A DNA stretch of 36,065 nt from Paracoccaceae bacterium (GTDB lineage: Bacteria > Pseudomonadota > Alphaproteobacteria > Rhodobacterales > Rhodobacteraceae), in NCBI GenBank assembly GCA_003550665.1, contig PUKW01000319.1, positions 1 to 36,065 of the forward strand, in the 5' to 3' direction. The position numbers and the translations under genes were made by a program. The stretch's first letter is position 1, and every line of letters begins with the position of its first letter. The notes beneath the pieces were generated by a model, which was given only the letters and a program-made list of their open reading frames with translations, searched no databases and was not told the origin of the DNA. Shown here piece after piece: positions 24,279 to 31,949 of the stretch.

Positions 24279-24791
24279 ATGCCCCGCGACGAAGATCCGA
24301 TGATCGATCCGATCGAGGAAAAGCGCGCGCTTCAGGAAACCGAATCGCGCATCGCGATTCACGGCCACCCGCTGCATGCGATGCTGGTCGCCTTTCCGAT
24401 CGCGCTGACGATGTGCGTGCTCGGCGCCGATCTGCTCTACTGGTGGACGGGCGACGAATTCTGGACCCGTGCTGCGGGCTGGGCGGCCTTCGGGGGCTTC
24501 GCGCTGGGGGTGGTCGCCGGGGTGACGGGCACGGTCGAGCTGCTGATCGTGCCGGGCATCCGCAACCGCTCGGCGAGCTGGACGCATTTCATCCTCGCGG
24601 TGATGCTGCTGTCGATCCTCGGCGCCAACTGGGTGTTGCGCATCGGCGATCCCGAGGGCGCCGTGCTGCCCTGGGGGCTGGCGCTTTCGCTGATCGCGGC
24701 GGGGCTGACGGCGGTGACCGGATGGCATGGGGGCAAGCTCGTCTTCGACTATCAGATCGGCGTCAGCCCGGGGGGCAATTCGCGGTCCTGA
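24279..24791 (+). CDS. DUF2231 membrane protein
   Basis: A 170-residue protein with four predicted helices. The family pattern IAIHGHPLHAMLVAFPIALT at about 26-45 contains the two histidines typical of DUF2231 proteins, and similar spacing continues in WWTGDEFWTRAAGWAAFGGF. ATG 24279 follows AAAGGA. It lies on the forward strand inside an otherwise reverse oxidase cluster, starting 51 bases from the subunit II gene and overlapping the end of the CopD-like gene by 40 bases tail to tail. Function unknown; the histidines suggest heme or metal contact, which would suit the location. Confidence 0.85.
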   Translation: MPRDEDPMIDPIEEKRALQETESRIAIHGHPLHAMLVAFPIALTMCVLGADLLYWWTGDEFWTRAAGWAAFGGFALGVVAGVTGTVELLIVPGIRNRSASWTHFILAVMLLSILGANWVLRIGDPEGAVLPWGLALSLIAAGLTAVTGWHGGKLVFDYQIGVSPGGNSRS

Positions 24792-25258
24792 GGGCTGCGC
24801 ATCCAGCCCGGCAGACCCTCGACGAGGGGGGCGAGGTCGGGCTTGGCGAGCACGAGCCACAGCACCGCGAGCATGAGCGGGACCGCGAAGGCCAGCCCCA
24901 GAAGCGGCGGCGGCATGCGGTAGCTGCGCGGCCGCTCGCCGGTCTGCGAGATCAGATAACCCATCCAGGCATGCACCAGCACCATCCCCGCCACCGCGGC
25001 GAGCTTGGTGAGCATCCACGGCGTGACCAGTTCGAGCAGCAGGATCAGCACCGTGCCCGCCGCCACCGCGATGACCGCGGCCGGCGAGATGATGCGCGTG
25101 TAGCTGTAATGGCTCAGCCGGCGGAACCGCGCAAAGCCGTCCTGGCTCGCGACCGCCGCGCCGCGCCCGTGCAGATGCAGCAGCACAGGCAGCAGGAGCA
25201 GCCCCGCGCACCAGACCGCCAATGCGGCGATATGGGTCGCCTTGAGCGCGGCGATCAT
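24752..25258 (-). CDS. CopD-like membrane protein
   Basis: A 168-residue membrane protein with about four helices and conserved histidines (ATHIAALAVWCAGLLLLPVL, LLHLHG, LVHAWMGYL). This looks like the CopD/HemJ-like superfamily found beside ctaG and oxidase genes, with a likely role in copper delivery or heme handling. ATG 25258 overlaps the ctaG stop (25255) by 4 bases. The 3' end overlaps the convergent DUF2231 gene by 40 bases, so the two transcripts are complementary at their ends. Confidence 0.82.
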   Translation of the reverse strand: MIAALKATHIAALAVWCAGLLLLPVLLHLHGRGAAVASQDGFARFRRLSHYSYTRIISPAAVIAVAAGTVLILLLELVTPWMLTKLAAVAGMVLVHAWMGYLISQTGERPRSYRMPPPLLGLAFAVPLMLAVLWLVLAKPDLAPLVEGLPGWMRSPQDRELPPGLTPI

Positions 25259-25995
25259 GCGGCCAGCCCGTCGCGCCAGCCCCGGCGCAGCAGGAGCGCG
25301 CCGATCAGCGCGAGCGGCAGCATCCCCGGCACCCACATGATCAGCCCGGCAAGCTGCTGATCGGCCATCATGGAAAGCCCGAACGCCTCGGCGCCGACCA
25401 GATGTTCGGGGTAGAGCGCGCGCGGTGCGAAGGTCAGTATGGCGCCGATCAGCCCCATCTGCCCTGCGAGCCCCGCAACCATGGTGGCCGAGGCGAACAT
25501 CGCCATCGCGTCCCTGCGCGCGGCGAGCACCGCGCTCCAGAACACCCAGCCGGGCAGGATCAGCGCGGCCTGCATCGCCCAGTAGATCGCGGTGCTGTCC
25601 CACGCAGCCGCATAGACAGCAGGCACATGCCACCCCCACAGCGCCGCCGAGAGCGCGACGAACGCCGCCGCGCCCGGCGCCCCGCGCCAGGGCAGCGCCA
25701 CGGCGAGCGCGGGCGCGATCACCCCAAGCAGCACCAGATGATGCAGCGAGCGCGCCGCAAAGAGCGCGACGGTCAGCGCGCAGAGCGGTGCGACGAAGGC
25801 GATCAGGGCCGCCAGCGCCGCCACGCCGAAGGCGCCTTCGCGCCGCCGCCCCGCCCGGACGCGGCGCAGAGCGACGGCTCCGGCCAGCATCGCGGCCGCG
25901 AGCAGCGCCAGCAGCGCCGGGTCGAGGTTCCAGCTTCCAAGCAGCTTCTCCGGCAGGGGAACCGGACCGCAATAGGGGGTCGTCGCATTCGTCAT
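25255..25995 (-). CDS. ctaG: Cytochrome c oxidase assembly protein CtaG (caa3 type)
   Basis: A 246-residue membrane protein with about seven helices, of the CtaG_caa3 family used for CuB insertion in caa3-like and alternative oxidases. Visible family features are YCGPVPLPEKLLGSWNLDPA at the N-terminus, LHHLVLLGVIAPAL, ALWGWHVPAVYAAAWDS and LMWVPG-like LIMWVPGMLPLAL. ATG 25995 is the clear start. First gene of the reverse oxidase operon (ctaG, copD-like, ctaC, ctaD fusion, small protein). A consensus EcfG promoter points at it from 431 bases upstream. Confidence 0.9.
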   Translation of the reverse strand: MTNATTPYCGPVPLPEKLLGSWNLDPALLALLAAAMLAGAVALRRVRAGRRREGAFGVAALAALIAFVAPLCALTVALFAARSLHHLVLLGVIAPALAVALPWRGAPGAAAFVALSAALWGWHVPAVYAAAWDSTAIYWAMQAALILPGWVFWSAVLAARRDAMAMFASATMVAGLAGQMGLIGAILTFAPRALYPEHLVGAEAFGLSMMADQQLAGLIMWVPGMLPLALIGALLLRRGWRDGLAA

Positions 25996-26426
25996 GGTCC
26001 TGTCCCTGCTCGGTTCGCGGCCGGCCCGCCCTGCGCGTCACTGGCGCGCGATTGCGCGGTCGGCTCTCGTCTTCCCCGCCGGAAACCGCCGCGCCCGCTG
26101 GCTCGCGGTGGTGGCCCACAAATGTCAGCGGCCCGCAGGGTGCCTTTCAGCATGCAGCATTCAGACAAATGCGCTTCGGCGCAACCCGCCGGACGGCCCG
26201 CCGTCCCTCGCGCAACCCGGCCCGTCCGCGGCACAGCGACCGGAAAGATGGCCCGATCCGCTCCGAGGCGGGCGCAGGGCGGTCAGCACCCCGCCGGCGC
26301 TCGGGTTCGTCCATGCGCGCACGGGGCCGATGCATGGCCGTGCCGGCAAGGGGCGGCGCAAGTGCCGCGGGCCGGGCCGGGCTCGCCGCCATCTTCCTGC
26401 CCGACCCGCCTGATCGCAGGCACCGC

Positions 26427-26451
26427 AACGCGACAAGGCCGGATAGGTTCC
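26427..26451 (-). promoter_or_regulatory. EcfG-type promoter facing ctaG
   Basis: On the reverse strand GGAAC (26451-26447) and CGTT (26430-26427) are separated by exactly 16 bases, the EcfG consensus. The next firm reverse-strand gene is ctaG, 431 bases downstream. It stands back to back with the PRC-barrel promoter. Confidence 0.65.
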
Positions 26452-26485
26452 GTCCAAAGTCAGGACTCTTTTGCCGCTGGGCCAT

Positions 26486-26510
26486 GGAACCCGACCGTGG
26501 CGGCGGCGTT
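26486..26510 (+). promoter_or_regulatory. EcfG-type promoter of the PRC-barrel gene
   Basis: GGAAC (26486-26490), 16 bases, CGTT (26507-26510). The -10 ends 49 bases before the ATG at 26560. Confidence 0.82.
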
Positions 26511-26559
26511 GATCCGCCACGTCTCGCAAGTGAGGCGCGTCAAACTGAGGAAGCACGCG

Positions 26560-27012
26560 ATGAAAAAAATTCTGCTGACCACCGCGATCATCGGCCTGAT
26601 GGCGGTTCCCGGGTTCGCCGATTCGCATGACAATGACAACGGCGACGATGACATGGTCACCGAGAACGGTGACGCGACGGATACCGACGCCGAAGTCGAG
26701 GCTGAAGCCGATGCCGAGGCCGAAGCCGGTGCGGCCGTCGATGTCGCGGATCTCTCCGCCGACGATCTGATGGGCGCCGACGTGATGTCGTCCGATGACG
26801 AGCGGGTCGGCGATGTCGATGATGTCCTGCTCGATGGCGAGGGCACGATCGAGTCGATCCTCTTCGATGTCGGCGGCTTTCTCGGGATCGGGGCGCAGAC
26901 CGTCGAGGTCGGCGTCGAGGATTTCGAGATCCTCGAGGTCGATGATGAACTGCAGGTGCAGCTGGATCTGAGCGAAGAGCAGATCGAGGAGCTGCCCGAA
27001 TACGAGGAGTGA
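26560..27012 (+). CDS. Secreted PRC-barrel protein with acidic linker
   Basis: A 150-residue exported protein. Residues 1-20 are a signal peptide (LTTAIIGLMAVPGFA). Residues 21-60 are an Asp/Glu-rich linker with AEVEAEADAEAEAG. Residues 62-150 form a PRC-barrel: DLMGADVMSSDDERVGDVDD, then VLLDGEGTIESILFDVGGFL and VEVGVEDFEI. Secreted PRC-barrel proteins of this form are frequent members of alphaproteobacterial general-stress regulons. ATG 26560 follows GAGGAAG. It has its own consensus EcfG promoter and a clear intrinsic terminator, so it is a monocistronic stress gene. Molecular role unknown. Confidence 0.9.
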   Translation: MKKILLTTAIIGLMAVPGFADSHDNDNGDDDMVTENGDATDTDAEVEAEADAEAEAGAAVDVADLSADDLMGADVMSSDDERVGDVDDVLLDGEGTIESILFDVGGFLGIGAQTVEVGVEDFEILEVDDELQVQLDLSEEQIEELPEYEE

Positions 27013-27034
27013 CGCGCCGCGACACCCTCCTGTC

Positions 27035-27061
27035 AAGAGCCCGCGATCCGCGGGCTCTTTT
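27035..27061 (+). terminator. Intrinsic terminator after the PRC-barrel gene
   Basis: AAGAGCCCGCG, GATC-type turn, CGCGGGCTCTT followed by a short T-run (27058-27061), 22 bases past the stop codon. The stem is nearly perfect; A residues on the other side let it work in both directions. Confidence 0.88.
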
Positions 27062-27146
27062 CATGTCCGGCAGCGCCGGGCGGACTTGCCGGCCGATCCT
27101 GCGGCGCGGCGCGTCCCCGTCAGGATGGCATGCGCCACTGCACGGT

Positions 27147-27602
27147 TCAGCGGCGTGACGCCACGCCCGCCAGGAGCCTGTCGAGCCCGCCGCGCATTCC
27201 CGCGATGCGGTCGCGCTCCTCGTCGCTCAGATCGGTTGCCAGAACCGCGTCGAACGCCTCCATGACATGCCACTCGCCGTTTCTGACACGGTCGAGGATG
27301 CGCGCATCCACGGGATCGAAGAGCGCGCGAGCGCTCACGGCCGCCCTGTTGATGCGTGCCGTGATGCTGTCCGTGTGCTCGGGGTCAACGCCGCGTGCGG
27401 CCAGGATCGCGTCAAGCGCTGCGACATGCGCCATGTGAAGGCCGAGAAAGCGCTGCGCGATCGGCCGGAACTCCATCTCGGCATTGTCGAGCACCGCTTC
27501 GAACCCGGCGCGCGTATCGAGCGTTCGCCGCCGCAGCTCGCGGATCGCGGCGGTGCTGTCAGTTGGAGGTGCACCGCTCTGGTGGGCTTGCGGGCGGGGC
27601 AT
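27147..27602 (-). CDS. Ferritin-like four-helix protein (DUF2383-like)
   Basis: A 151-residue soluble protein, almost entirely helical. The layout resembles the DUF2383/PA2169-type ferritin-like bundle: an N-terminal helix with TAAIRELRRRTLDTRAGFEA, then EMEFRPIAQRFLGLHMAHVA, RILDRVRNGEWHVMEAFDAV and a last helix RDRIAGMRGGLDRLL. Candidate metal ligands are E, H and E-xx-H pairs in the helices, but I cannot confirm a di-iron site. ATG 27602 follows AAAGGAT. It is located in the stress island but I find no exact EcfG promoter upstream. Family call tentative. Confidence 0.6.
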   Translation of the reverse strand: MPRPQAHQSGAPPTDSTAAIRELRRRTLDTRAGFEAVLDNAEMEFRPIAQRFLGLHMAHVAALDAILAARGVDPEHTDSITARINRAAVSARALFDPVDARILDRVRNGEWHVMEAFDAVLATDLSDEERDRIAGMRGGLDRLLAGVASRR

Positions 27603-27953
27603 ACTGGATCCTTTCCGGCGTGCAAGGTCCCACCGCACCAACGCGCGGGGCGCGGCCCAAGGGGCGGCGGCGCTGATGGCGGATGGGATGGGTTTCTTGG
27701 CGCTATGGGCGCATCGGCCGCGCCGACTGGACGCGCTGCCTGCAGGAGCTGAAATCGGTGTGCGGCGTATCGGTCTCGGCCCGTTCGTCCGGACCCGGCA
27801 GACACCGCCGCCGGCGCGCGGCGCTGCCTGCCCGGCAGCGGCGCACAGCGCGCCGATGCGTCTGTCCCCGGTCTCGATAAGGCGGTCCGGTCTCGTCCGA
27901 ACGACAGCGCAGGAGCCGAAGCGCCCCTGCCAGCGCGGCCGCCCTTGGCGCGC
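27603..27953. other. Intergenic region, nothing recognised
   Basis: About 350 bases between the ferritin-like gene and the DUF1328 gene. Frames on both strands are open but lack ribosome sites, domains or neighbour-like codon use. The promoter of the reverse ferritin-like gene should lie near 27610-27700; no clear motif was seen. Confidence 0.4.
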
Positions 27954-28127
27954 TCACGGCGGGCCACGGCCCTGCAGCGCCCGCGCGACCAGCGCGAGCA
28001 CGAACAGCGCGAGAAACAGCACGAACAGGATCTGCGCGATCCCGGCCGAGGCGGAGGCGATGCCGCCGAAGCCGAAGGCGGCGGCGATCAGCGCGATGAT
28101 GAGAAACGTGACGGCCCATGAGAGCAT
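27954..28127 (-). CDS. DUF1328 small membrane protein
   Basis: A 57-residue protein with two membrane helices ([20 protein letters not shown] and [20 protein letters not shown]), the standard YtjA/DUF1328 layout, with the [12 protein letters not shown] turn between them. ATG 28127 follows AAGGATAT. DUF1328 genes are recurrent in alphaproteobacterial stress regulons, and this one has a consensus EcfG promoter 57 bases upstream. Function unknown. Confidence 0.88.
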   Translation of the reverse strand: MLSWAVTFLIIALIAAAFGFGGIASASAGIAQILFVLFLALFVLALVARALQGRGPP

Positions 28128-28184
28128 GACGGATATCCTTCGTATTCGTGTTTCGCGACGCGGTCCTTTGCTTCGCGACGACAC

Positions 28185-28209
28185 AACGCGCGACGCGCGC
28201 CGATGTTCC
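28185..28209 (-). promoter_or_regulatory. EcfG-type promoter of the DUF1328 gene
   Basis: Reverse strand GGAAC (28209-28205), 16 bases, CGTT (28188-28185). The -10 lies 57 bases from the DUF1328 ATG. Confidence 0.82.
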
Positions 28210-28231
28210 TGAAACTCGTCGCGTCGAGCGA

Positions 28232-29974
28232 TCAGCCTTCCGCGGCGCCCCCGCGCGCGCCGCGAAACCGAAGCGCGACGCGGAAGGCGGGGCCGTCATC
28301 CGTCTCGATCGGACCCTGCTCGGCCTCGGTGTCGAGCTGCGTGCTGAAGGCGTGGATCAGCCGGTGGCCGAGCTGCCCGTCGGCGCCCTCGCCCGGCTCC
28401 ACCGGGGCGGCGCAGGTGTTGACGATCTCGAGGACGACATCGCCCTCGGCCGTCTCGGTCAGTCGCACATCGATGCGCGCCGTGCCGCCCACCGGCTGCC
28501 CGACATATTTGAGCGCGTTGATCAGCGCCTCGGTCGCGAGCAGCGACAGCGGCACCACCTGGTCCGGGTCCAGCGTGACCGGATCGAACTTCGTTTCGAC
28601 GGCGATGTCGCTGCCCGGCAGCGTGCTCATGGAGACGAGCTTGCTGACGATCCCGCCGAGGAGCTCGTCGGCGCGCAGGGCGGACAGCCGCTCGGACCGG
28701 TAGAGGCTCTCATGGATCGTGGCGAGCGTCATCACCCGCTCGTGCAGACCGTGCAGCAGCGCGCGCGCTTCGGTGCTCTCCACCTGGCGCGCCTGGATGC
28801 TGATGATCGAGGCGATGAGCTGCAGGTTGTTCTTCACGCGGTGATGCACCTCGCGCAGCAGGACCGTCTTTTCGCTCACCGATGCCTCGAGCTGCGCCTC
28901 GTCGCGCGCGAGCACCTCGGCGAGCTCGCGGAAGGTGGCGCTCAGCTCGCGGATCTCGTCGGGTGCGCGCTCGAGGATCTCGGGCGGTTCACTGCGTTCG
29001 GTGTGCGCGAAGCTGTGCATCTGCGCGCCCAGCGTGCGCACATGGCGGATCACGAGCCGGTGCGCCGCGAAATAGGCCACGCCGAGGCTGACCAGCCAGA
29101 CGAGCACGGCAAAGCCGAGCGTGCTCGACGCCGGGGGTTGATCGCGCGACGGAAGATCTTCGTCGGACCAGATGCCGAGCGCGTAAAGCCGCTCCTCGAT
29201 CAGCGGCACCACCGTGTAGGTGCGCCCATCGCCGCCGGCGCTGGTCTGTCGCAGCACGGTGCGCTCGCCACCGGCGAAGGAGTCGAGGTCACGCCCGGCG
29301 GGGAGCTCGTCGGTGATGTCTTCGTCACCGGGGGCCGTGCTGATGACATCGCCGCTGCGGGTGAACAGGATGCTGTGGCTCGGCTCCCGCTCCTGGCCGA
29401 ATTCGCGCACGAAATCCATCGCGTAGAGCGGCAGCGCGAAGATCACGAACCCGGCGAGTTCGTCATCCTCCTCGATGGGGCTCGCGATCACCAGCGCGGA
29501 GCGGTCGGTGATCTCCCAGTCGGGATCGAGCTCGATCACCGGCTCGTCGCGATCGCGCACGCGTTCCAGCAGATCCGCGTCTGACAGATCCGCGTCGGTC
29601 TCCTCGGAGGCACACAGCATCGCGCCGTCGGGATCGGTGAAGCCCGCGAAGATGAACAGCCCCGCACCGTCGATGAAATCCGCCAGCGCCTTGTCGCATT
29701 CCTCCGGCTCGTCGCGATTGTCGAGGGCCGCCGACCCCAGCGCATCCGCCGAGCCGAACGCGCTCTGGATCAGCGCAAGCTCGCCGGAGATCGACTCGAA
29801 TGTCAGACCGAGCAGCGCGGTCTCGGCGCTGCGGCGCGCCTCGCTTTCGGCGCGGTTGTTCTGCATCACCGCGATCATTCCAAGCGGCACCAGCGCCAGC
29901 GTCAGCATGATCAGGAGCCGGAATCCGAGCCCGCCCGACATCGCCCGCAGCCGCGCCACCAGCCGCGTCAGCAT
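28232..29974 (-). CDS. Membrane HisKA_2 sensor histidine kinase of the general stress response
   Basis: A 580-residue sensor kinase. Helix 1 is at about 17-37. A large acidic extracytoplasmic sensor domain runs from about 38 to 290, and helix 2 is near 300-325. A HAMP-like linker follows. The HisKA_2 box [20 protein letters not shown] carries H377-H378, and the HATPase domain starts near [11 protein letters not shown]. HisKA_2/HWE kinases of this type phosphorylate PhyR to release EcfG. ATG 29974 is 5 bases beyond the ecfG stop, so the kinase belongs to the nepR-ecfG operon. The acidic periplasmic domain is the likely input; its signal is unknown. The receiver-type partner is probably PhyR at 30830. 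Confidence 0.92.
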   Translation of the reverse strand: MLTRLVARLRAMSGGLGFRLLIMLTLALVPLGMIAVMQNNRAESEARRSAETALLGLTFESISGELALIQSAFGSADALGSAALDNRDEPEECDKALADFIDGAGLFIFAGFTDPDGAMLCASEETDADLSDADLLERVRDRDEPVIELDPDWEITDRSALVIASPIEEDDELAGFVIFALPLYAMDFVREFGQEREPSHSILFTRSGDVISTAPGDEDITDELPAGRDLDSFAGGERTVLRQTSAGGDGRTYTVVPLIEERLYALGIWSDEDLPSRDQPPASSTLGFAVLVWLVSLGVAYFAAHRLVIRHVRTLGAQMHSFAHTERSEPPEILERAPDEIRELSATFRELAEVLARDEAQLEASVSEKTVLLREVHHRVKNNLQLIASIISIQARQVESTEARALLHGLHERVMTLATIHESLYRSERLSALRADELLGGIVSKLVSMSTLPGSDIAVETKFDPVTLDPDQVVPLSLLATEALINALKYVGQPVGGTARIDVRLTETAEGDVVLEIVNTCAAPVEPGEGADGQLGHRLIHAFSTQLDTEAEQGPIETDDGPAFRVALRFRGARGGAAEG

Positions 29975-29978
29975 CGCG

Positions 29979-30548
29979 TCACCGCGACGTCGCGGGCTTG
30001 GCGGGCGCAATCCCGTTCGCGGTCGGATCGCTGATCGCGGGGTGCTCGTCGGGGCCGAGTTGCAGCATCTCGGCGAGCCGGGCGCGCCCGCGATTGGCGC
30101 GGCTCTTGATCGTGCCGATCGCGCAGCCGCAGGTCTGCGCCGCTTCCTCGTAGGAGAACCCCGACGCCCCGATCAGGATCAGCACCTCGCGCTGATCGTC
30201 GGGAAGCTGTGCGAAGGCGCCGGCGAAATCGCGCAGCGCGAGGCGGCCGTCATGATCGGGTGCCTGCGACAGCCGCGCGGCGAACGCGCCGTCGACATCC
30301 GCAGTTTCGCGCCGCCCCTTGCGCTGCATGGAGTAATAGCTGTTGCGCAGGATCGTGAACAGCCAGGCGCGCATGCTCGTGCCCGGTGTGAAATGGTCGA
30401 GCTTGCTCCACGCCTTGAGAACCGTATCCTGCACGAGGTCGTCCGCGGTGGCCGGGTTGCGCGCGAGGCTCAGCGCGAAGGCGCGCAGCTCGGGCACCGA
30501 CGCGACGAGCGCATCGCGCGGCGCGGTGACGGGGGCCGGGTCAGTCAT
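29979..30548 (-). CDS. ecfG: General stress ECF sigma factor EcfG
   Basis: A 189-residue sigma factor of the ECF15 (EcfG) group. Region 2 covers about 15-85 (ALSLARNPATADDLVQDTVL, then KAWSKLDHFTPGTSMRAWLF). Region 4 covers about 110-165 (LPDDQREVLILIGASGFSYE, CGCAIGTIKSRANRGRARL). It recognises GGAAC/CGTT promoters, of which six occur in this region. NepR sequesters it until PhyR is phosphorylated. Its ATG overlaps the nepR stop by 8 bases (ATGACTGA), so anti-sigma and sigma are translationally coupled. Confidence 0.95.
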   Translation of the reverse strand: MTDPAPVTAPRDALVASVPELRAFALSLARNPATADDLVQDTVLKAWSKLDHFTPGTSMRAWLFTILRNSYYSMQRKGRRETADVDGAFAARLSQAPDHDGRLALRDFAGAFAQLPDDQREVLILIGASGFSYEEAAQTCGCAIGTIKSRANRGRARLAEMLQLGPDEHPAISDPTANGIAPAKPATSR

Positions 30549-30726
30549 CGCGCTGCTCCTGTGCCTTCAGCCGCTCGAGCAGATCGCGCAGGTGGTCGGG
30601 AAGCTCATCGTCGAGCGACGCCCGGTAGAGCCGGCGCAGGTTCGCATCGATTTGCTGTTCGATCGCGGGGGGGACCTCTTCGGGGGTGTTGGGGTCGGCG
30701 TCGTCTCCTGGATCGCGTCGTGCCAT
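30541..30726 (-). CDS. nepR: Anti-sigma factor NepR
   Basis: A 61-residue protein. The conserved NepR core IEQQIDANLRRLYRASLDDE then LPDHLRDLLERL matches the family pattern (two helices that mimic or clamp sigma). It holds EcfG inactive and is titrated by phosphorylated PhyR. ATG 30726 is favoured by GAAGG upstream; an earlier start at 30762 would overlap the promoter pair. It is first in the nepR-ecfG-kinase operon and lies divergent to phyR. Confidence 0.93.
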   Translation of the reverse strand: MARRDPGDDADPNTPEEVPPAIEQQIDANLRRLYRASLDDELPDHLRDLLERLKAQEQRDD

Positions 30727-30769
30727 GGTGAAGCCTTCTGTCCTGACACCGAATTTGTGCATCTGCCCG

Positions 30770-30794
30770 GGAACAAAACGCCGCGGCGCGCGTT
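30770..30794 (+). promoter_or_regulatory. EcfG-type promoter of phyR
   Basis: GGAAC (30770-30774), 16 bases, CGTT (30791-30794); the -10 ends 35 bases before the phyR ATG. It shares 18 bases with the opposing nepR promoter. Confidence 0.88.
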
Positions 30795-30801
30795 CTGTTC
30801 C
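30777..30801 (-). promoter_or_regulatory. EcfG-type promoter of nepR-ecfG-kinase
   Basis: Reverse strand GGAAC (30801-30797), 16 bases, CGTT (30780-30777); the -10 lies 50 bases before the nepR ATG. Interleaved with the phyR promoter so that 30770-30801 is a near-palindrome. Confidence 0.88.
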
Positions 30802-30829
30802 ATTGAATGGTCAAAAAAGGGGGGATGCA

Positions 30830-31672
30830 ATGACGGGGACGGACGATTTTTCCCGGGGCGCGCCCCCGGACAGCGCGGGCGACAGGGCCGCCCTGATCGC
30901 GCAGGAGCTGCCCTATCTGCGCCGCCATGCGCGCGCGCTCACCGGCAGCCAGCAGCTCGGCGACCACGCCGCCGCGGCGACGCTCGAGGCGATCCTGCAT
31001 GACGGCGATCTGCTCGATGCGGGGCTGCGGCCGCGGGTCGCTCTGCTTGATGTCTTCTACCGGATCCGGGCGGCGAGCGGCGCCACGATGGGCTCGTGGG
31101 AGCCCGGCACGCCCGAGGCACTGGCCGAGCGCCATCTCGCCCGGCTCACGCCGCTGAGCCGCGAGGCGCTCCTGCTGAGCACCATCGAGGAGCTGCGCTT
31201 CGACGAGATCGCGCGGGTCATGTCGATCGAGCAGGCCGAGGCCGAGCGGCTCGTCGCCACCGCCAAGCGCGAAATGAGCGCGACGGTGGCCGGCCGGCTC
31301 CTCGTGATCGAGGACGAAACCCTGATCGCGATGGACATCGAGAGTATCGTCACGCAGATGGGTCACGGTGTGACCGGGATCGCGCGCACCCGCGATCAGG
31401 CCGTCCGCCTCGCCGCGCGCGAACGCCCCGACCTGATCCTCGCCGATATCCAGCTCGCCGACGGGTCCTCAGGCATCGACGCGGTCAGTGACATCCGCGC
31501 CGAGGCCGGCGAGATCCCGGTGATCTTCGTGACGGCCTATCCCGAGCGGCTCCTGACCGGGGCGCGGCCCGAGCCCGCCTTCCTGATCACCAAGCCCTAT
31601 TCGGACGCACAGCTGCAATCGGCCGTCAGCCAGGCGATGTTCTTCTCCTCGACCGCGACCCTGACCGGCTGA
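30830..31672 (+). CDS. phyR: Sigma-mimic response regulator PhyR
   Basis: A 280-residue cytoplasmic regulator. The N-terminal 140 residues resemble ECF sigma regions 2 and 4 (LPYLRRHARALTGSQQLGDH, LTPLSREALLLSTIEELRFD) but lack promoter-binding function. The C-terminal receiver starts near GRLLVIEDETLIAMDIESIV, with phospho-acceptor D206 in LILADIQLADGSSGID and the switch region VIFVTAYPERL, and K in LITKPYS. Phosphorylated PhyR binds NepR and frees EcfG (partner switching). ATG 30830 follows AAGGGGGG. Own EcfG promoter overlapping that of nepR, so positive autoregulation is expected. Confidence 0.95.
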   Translation: MTGTDDFSRGAPPDSAGDRAALIAQELPYLRRHARALTGSQQLGDHAAAATLEAILHDGDLLDAGLRPRVALLDVFYRIRAASGATMGSWEPGTPEALAERHLARLTPLSREALLLSTIEELRFDEIARVMSIEQAEAERLVATAKREMSATVAGRLLVIEDETLIAMDIESIVTQMGHGVTGIARTRDQAVRLAARERPDLILADIQLADGSSGIDAVSDIRAEAGEIPVIFVTAYPERLLTGARPEPAFLITKPYSDAQLQSAVSQAMFFSSTATLTG

Positions 31673-31682
31673 GCCGCGCGGC

Positions 31683-31707
31683 GGAACAACGCCGCGCGCG
31701 CCGCGTT
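31683..31707 (+). promoter_or_regulatory. EcfG-type promoter after phyR
   Basis: GGAAC (31683-31687), 16 bases, CGTT (31704-31707), 51 bases before the ATG of a 39-residue peptide at 31759. It begins 11 bases after the phyR stop. Confidence 0.82.
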
Positions 31708-31758
31708 GGTGGCCGGGCCGCCGCGACGGCGCGGGGCCGATCAACGAAAGGACCCGCC

Positions 31759-31878
31759 ATGAAACTTCTTCATCTCCTGCCCGCCCTCGGGCTCATGGGT
31801 CTCGCCGCCGGCGGCGACACGATCACCGGCGCGGCCGGCAACGTCGCCTTCTGCGAGACTTATCCCGAGCGCTGCTGA
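31759..31878 (+). CDS. Short secreted peptide in the stress island
   Basis: A 39-residue peptide with a hydrophobic signal-like N-terminus (LLHLLPALGLMGLAAGGD) and a short tail with two cysteines (AFCETYPERC). ATG 31759 follows AAAGGA, and a consensus EcfG promoter lies 51 bases upstream, which makes real expression likely despite its size. After signal removal about 20 residues would remain. No family recognised. It may be coexpressed with the AI-2E-family gene that starts 72 bases later. Confidence 0.72.
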   Translation: MKLLHLLPALGLMGLAAGGDTITGAAGNVAFCETYPERC

Positions 31879-31949
31879 GAATCCCTGGACCCCTCTTGCC
31901 CGGCCGGCGCCCTGTCGTGGCGCGGACCAACCTAAGGGAGCGACCCGCC

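Larger units (their letters stand above)
25996..26559. other. Intergenic region with divergent stress promoters
   Basis: About 560 bases between ctaG and the PRC-barrel gene. It holds two divergent EcfG-type promoters (26427-26451 and 26486-26510). Between the leftward promoter and ctaG only a low-confidence reverse frame at 26147-26392 (81 codons, arginine-rich, no known domain) can be drawn. It begins 34 bases from the promoter -10, the same spacing as the real stress genes here, but its third-position GC is lower than in its neighbours. A long leader or a small RNA is equally possible. Confidence 0.4.
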
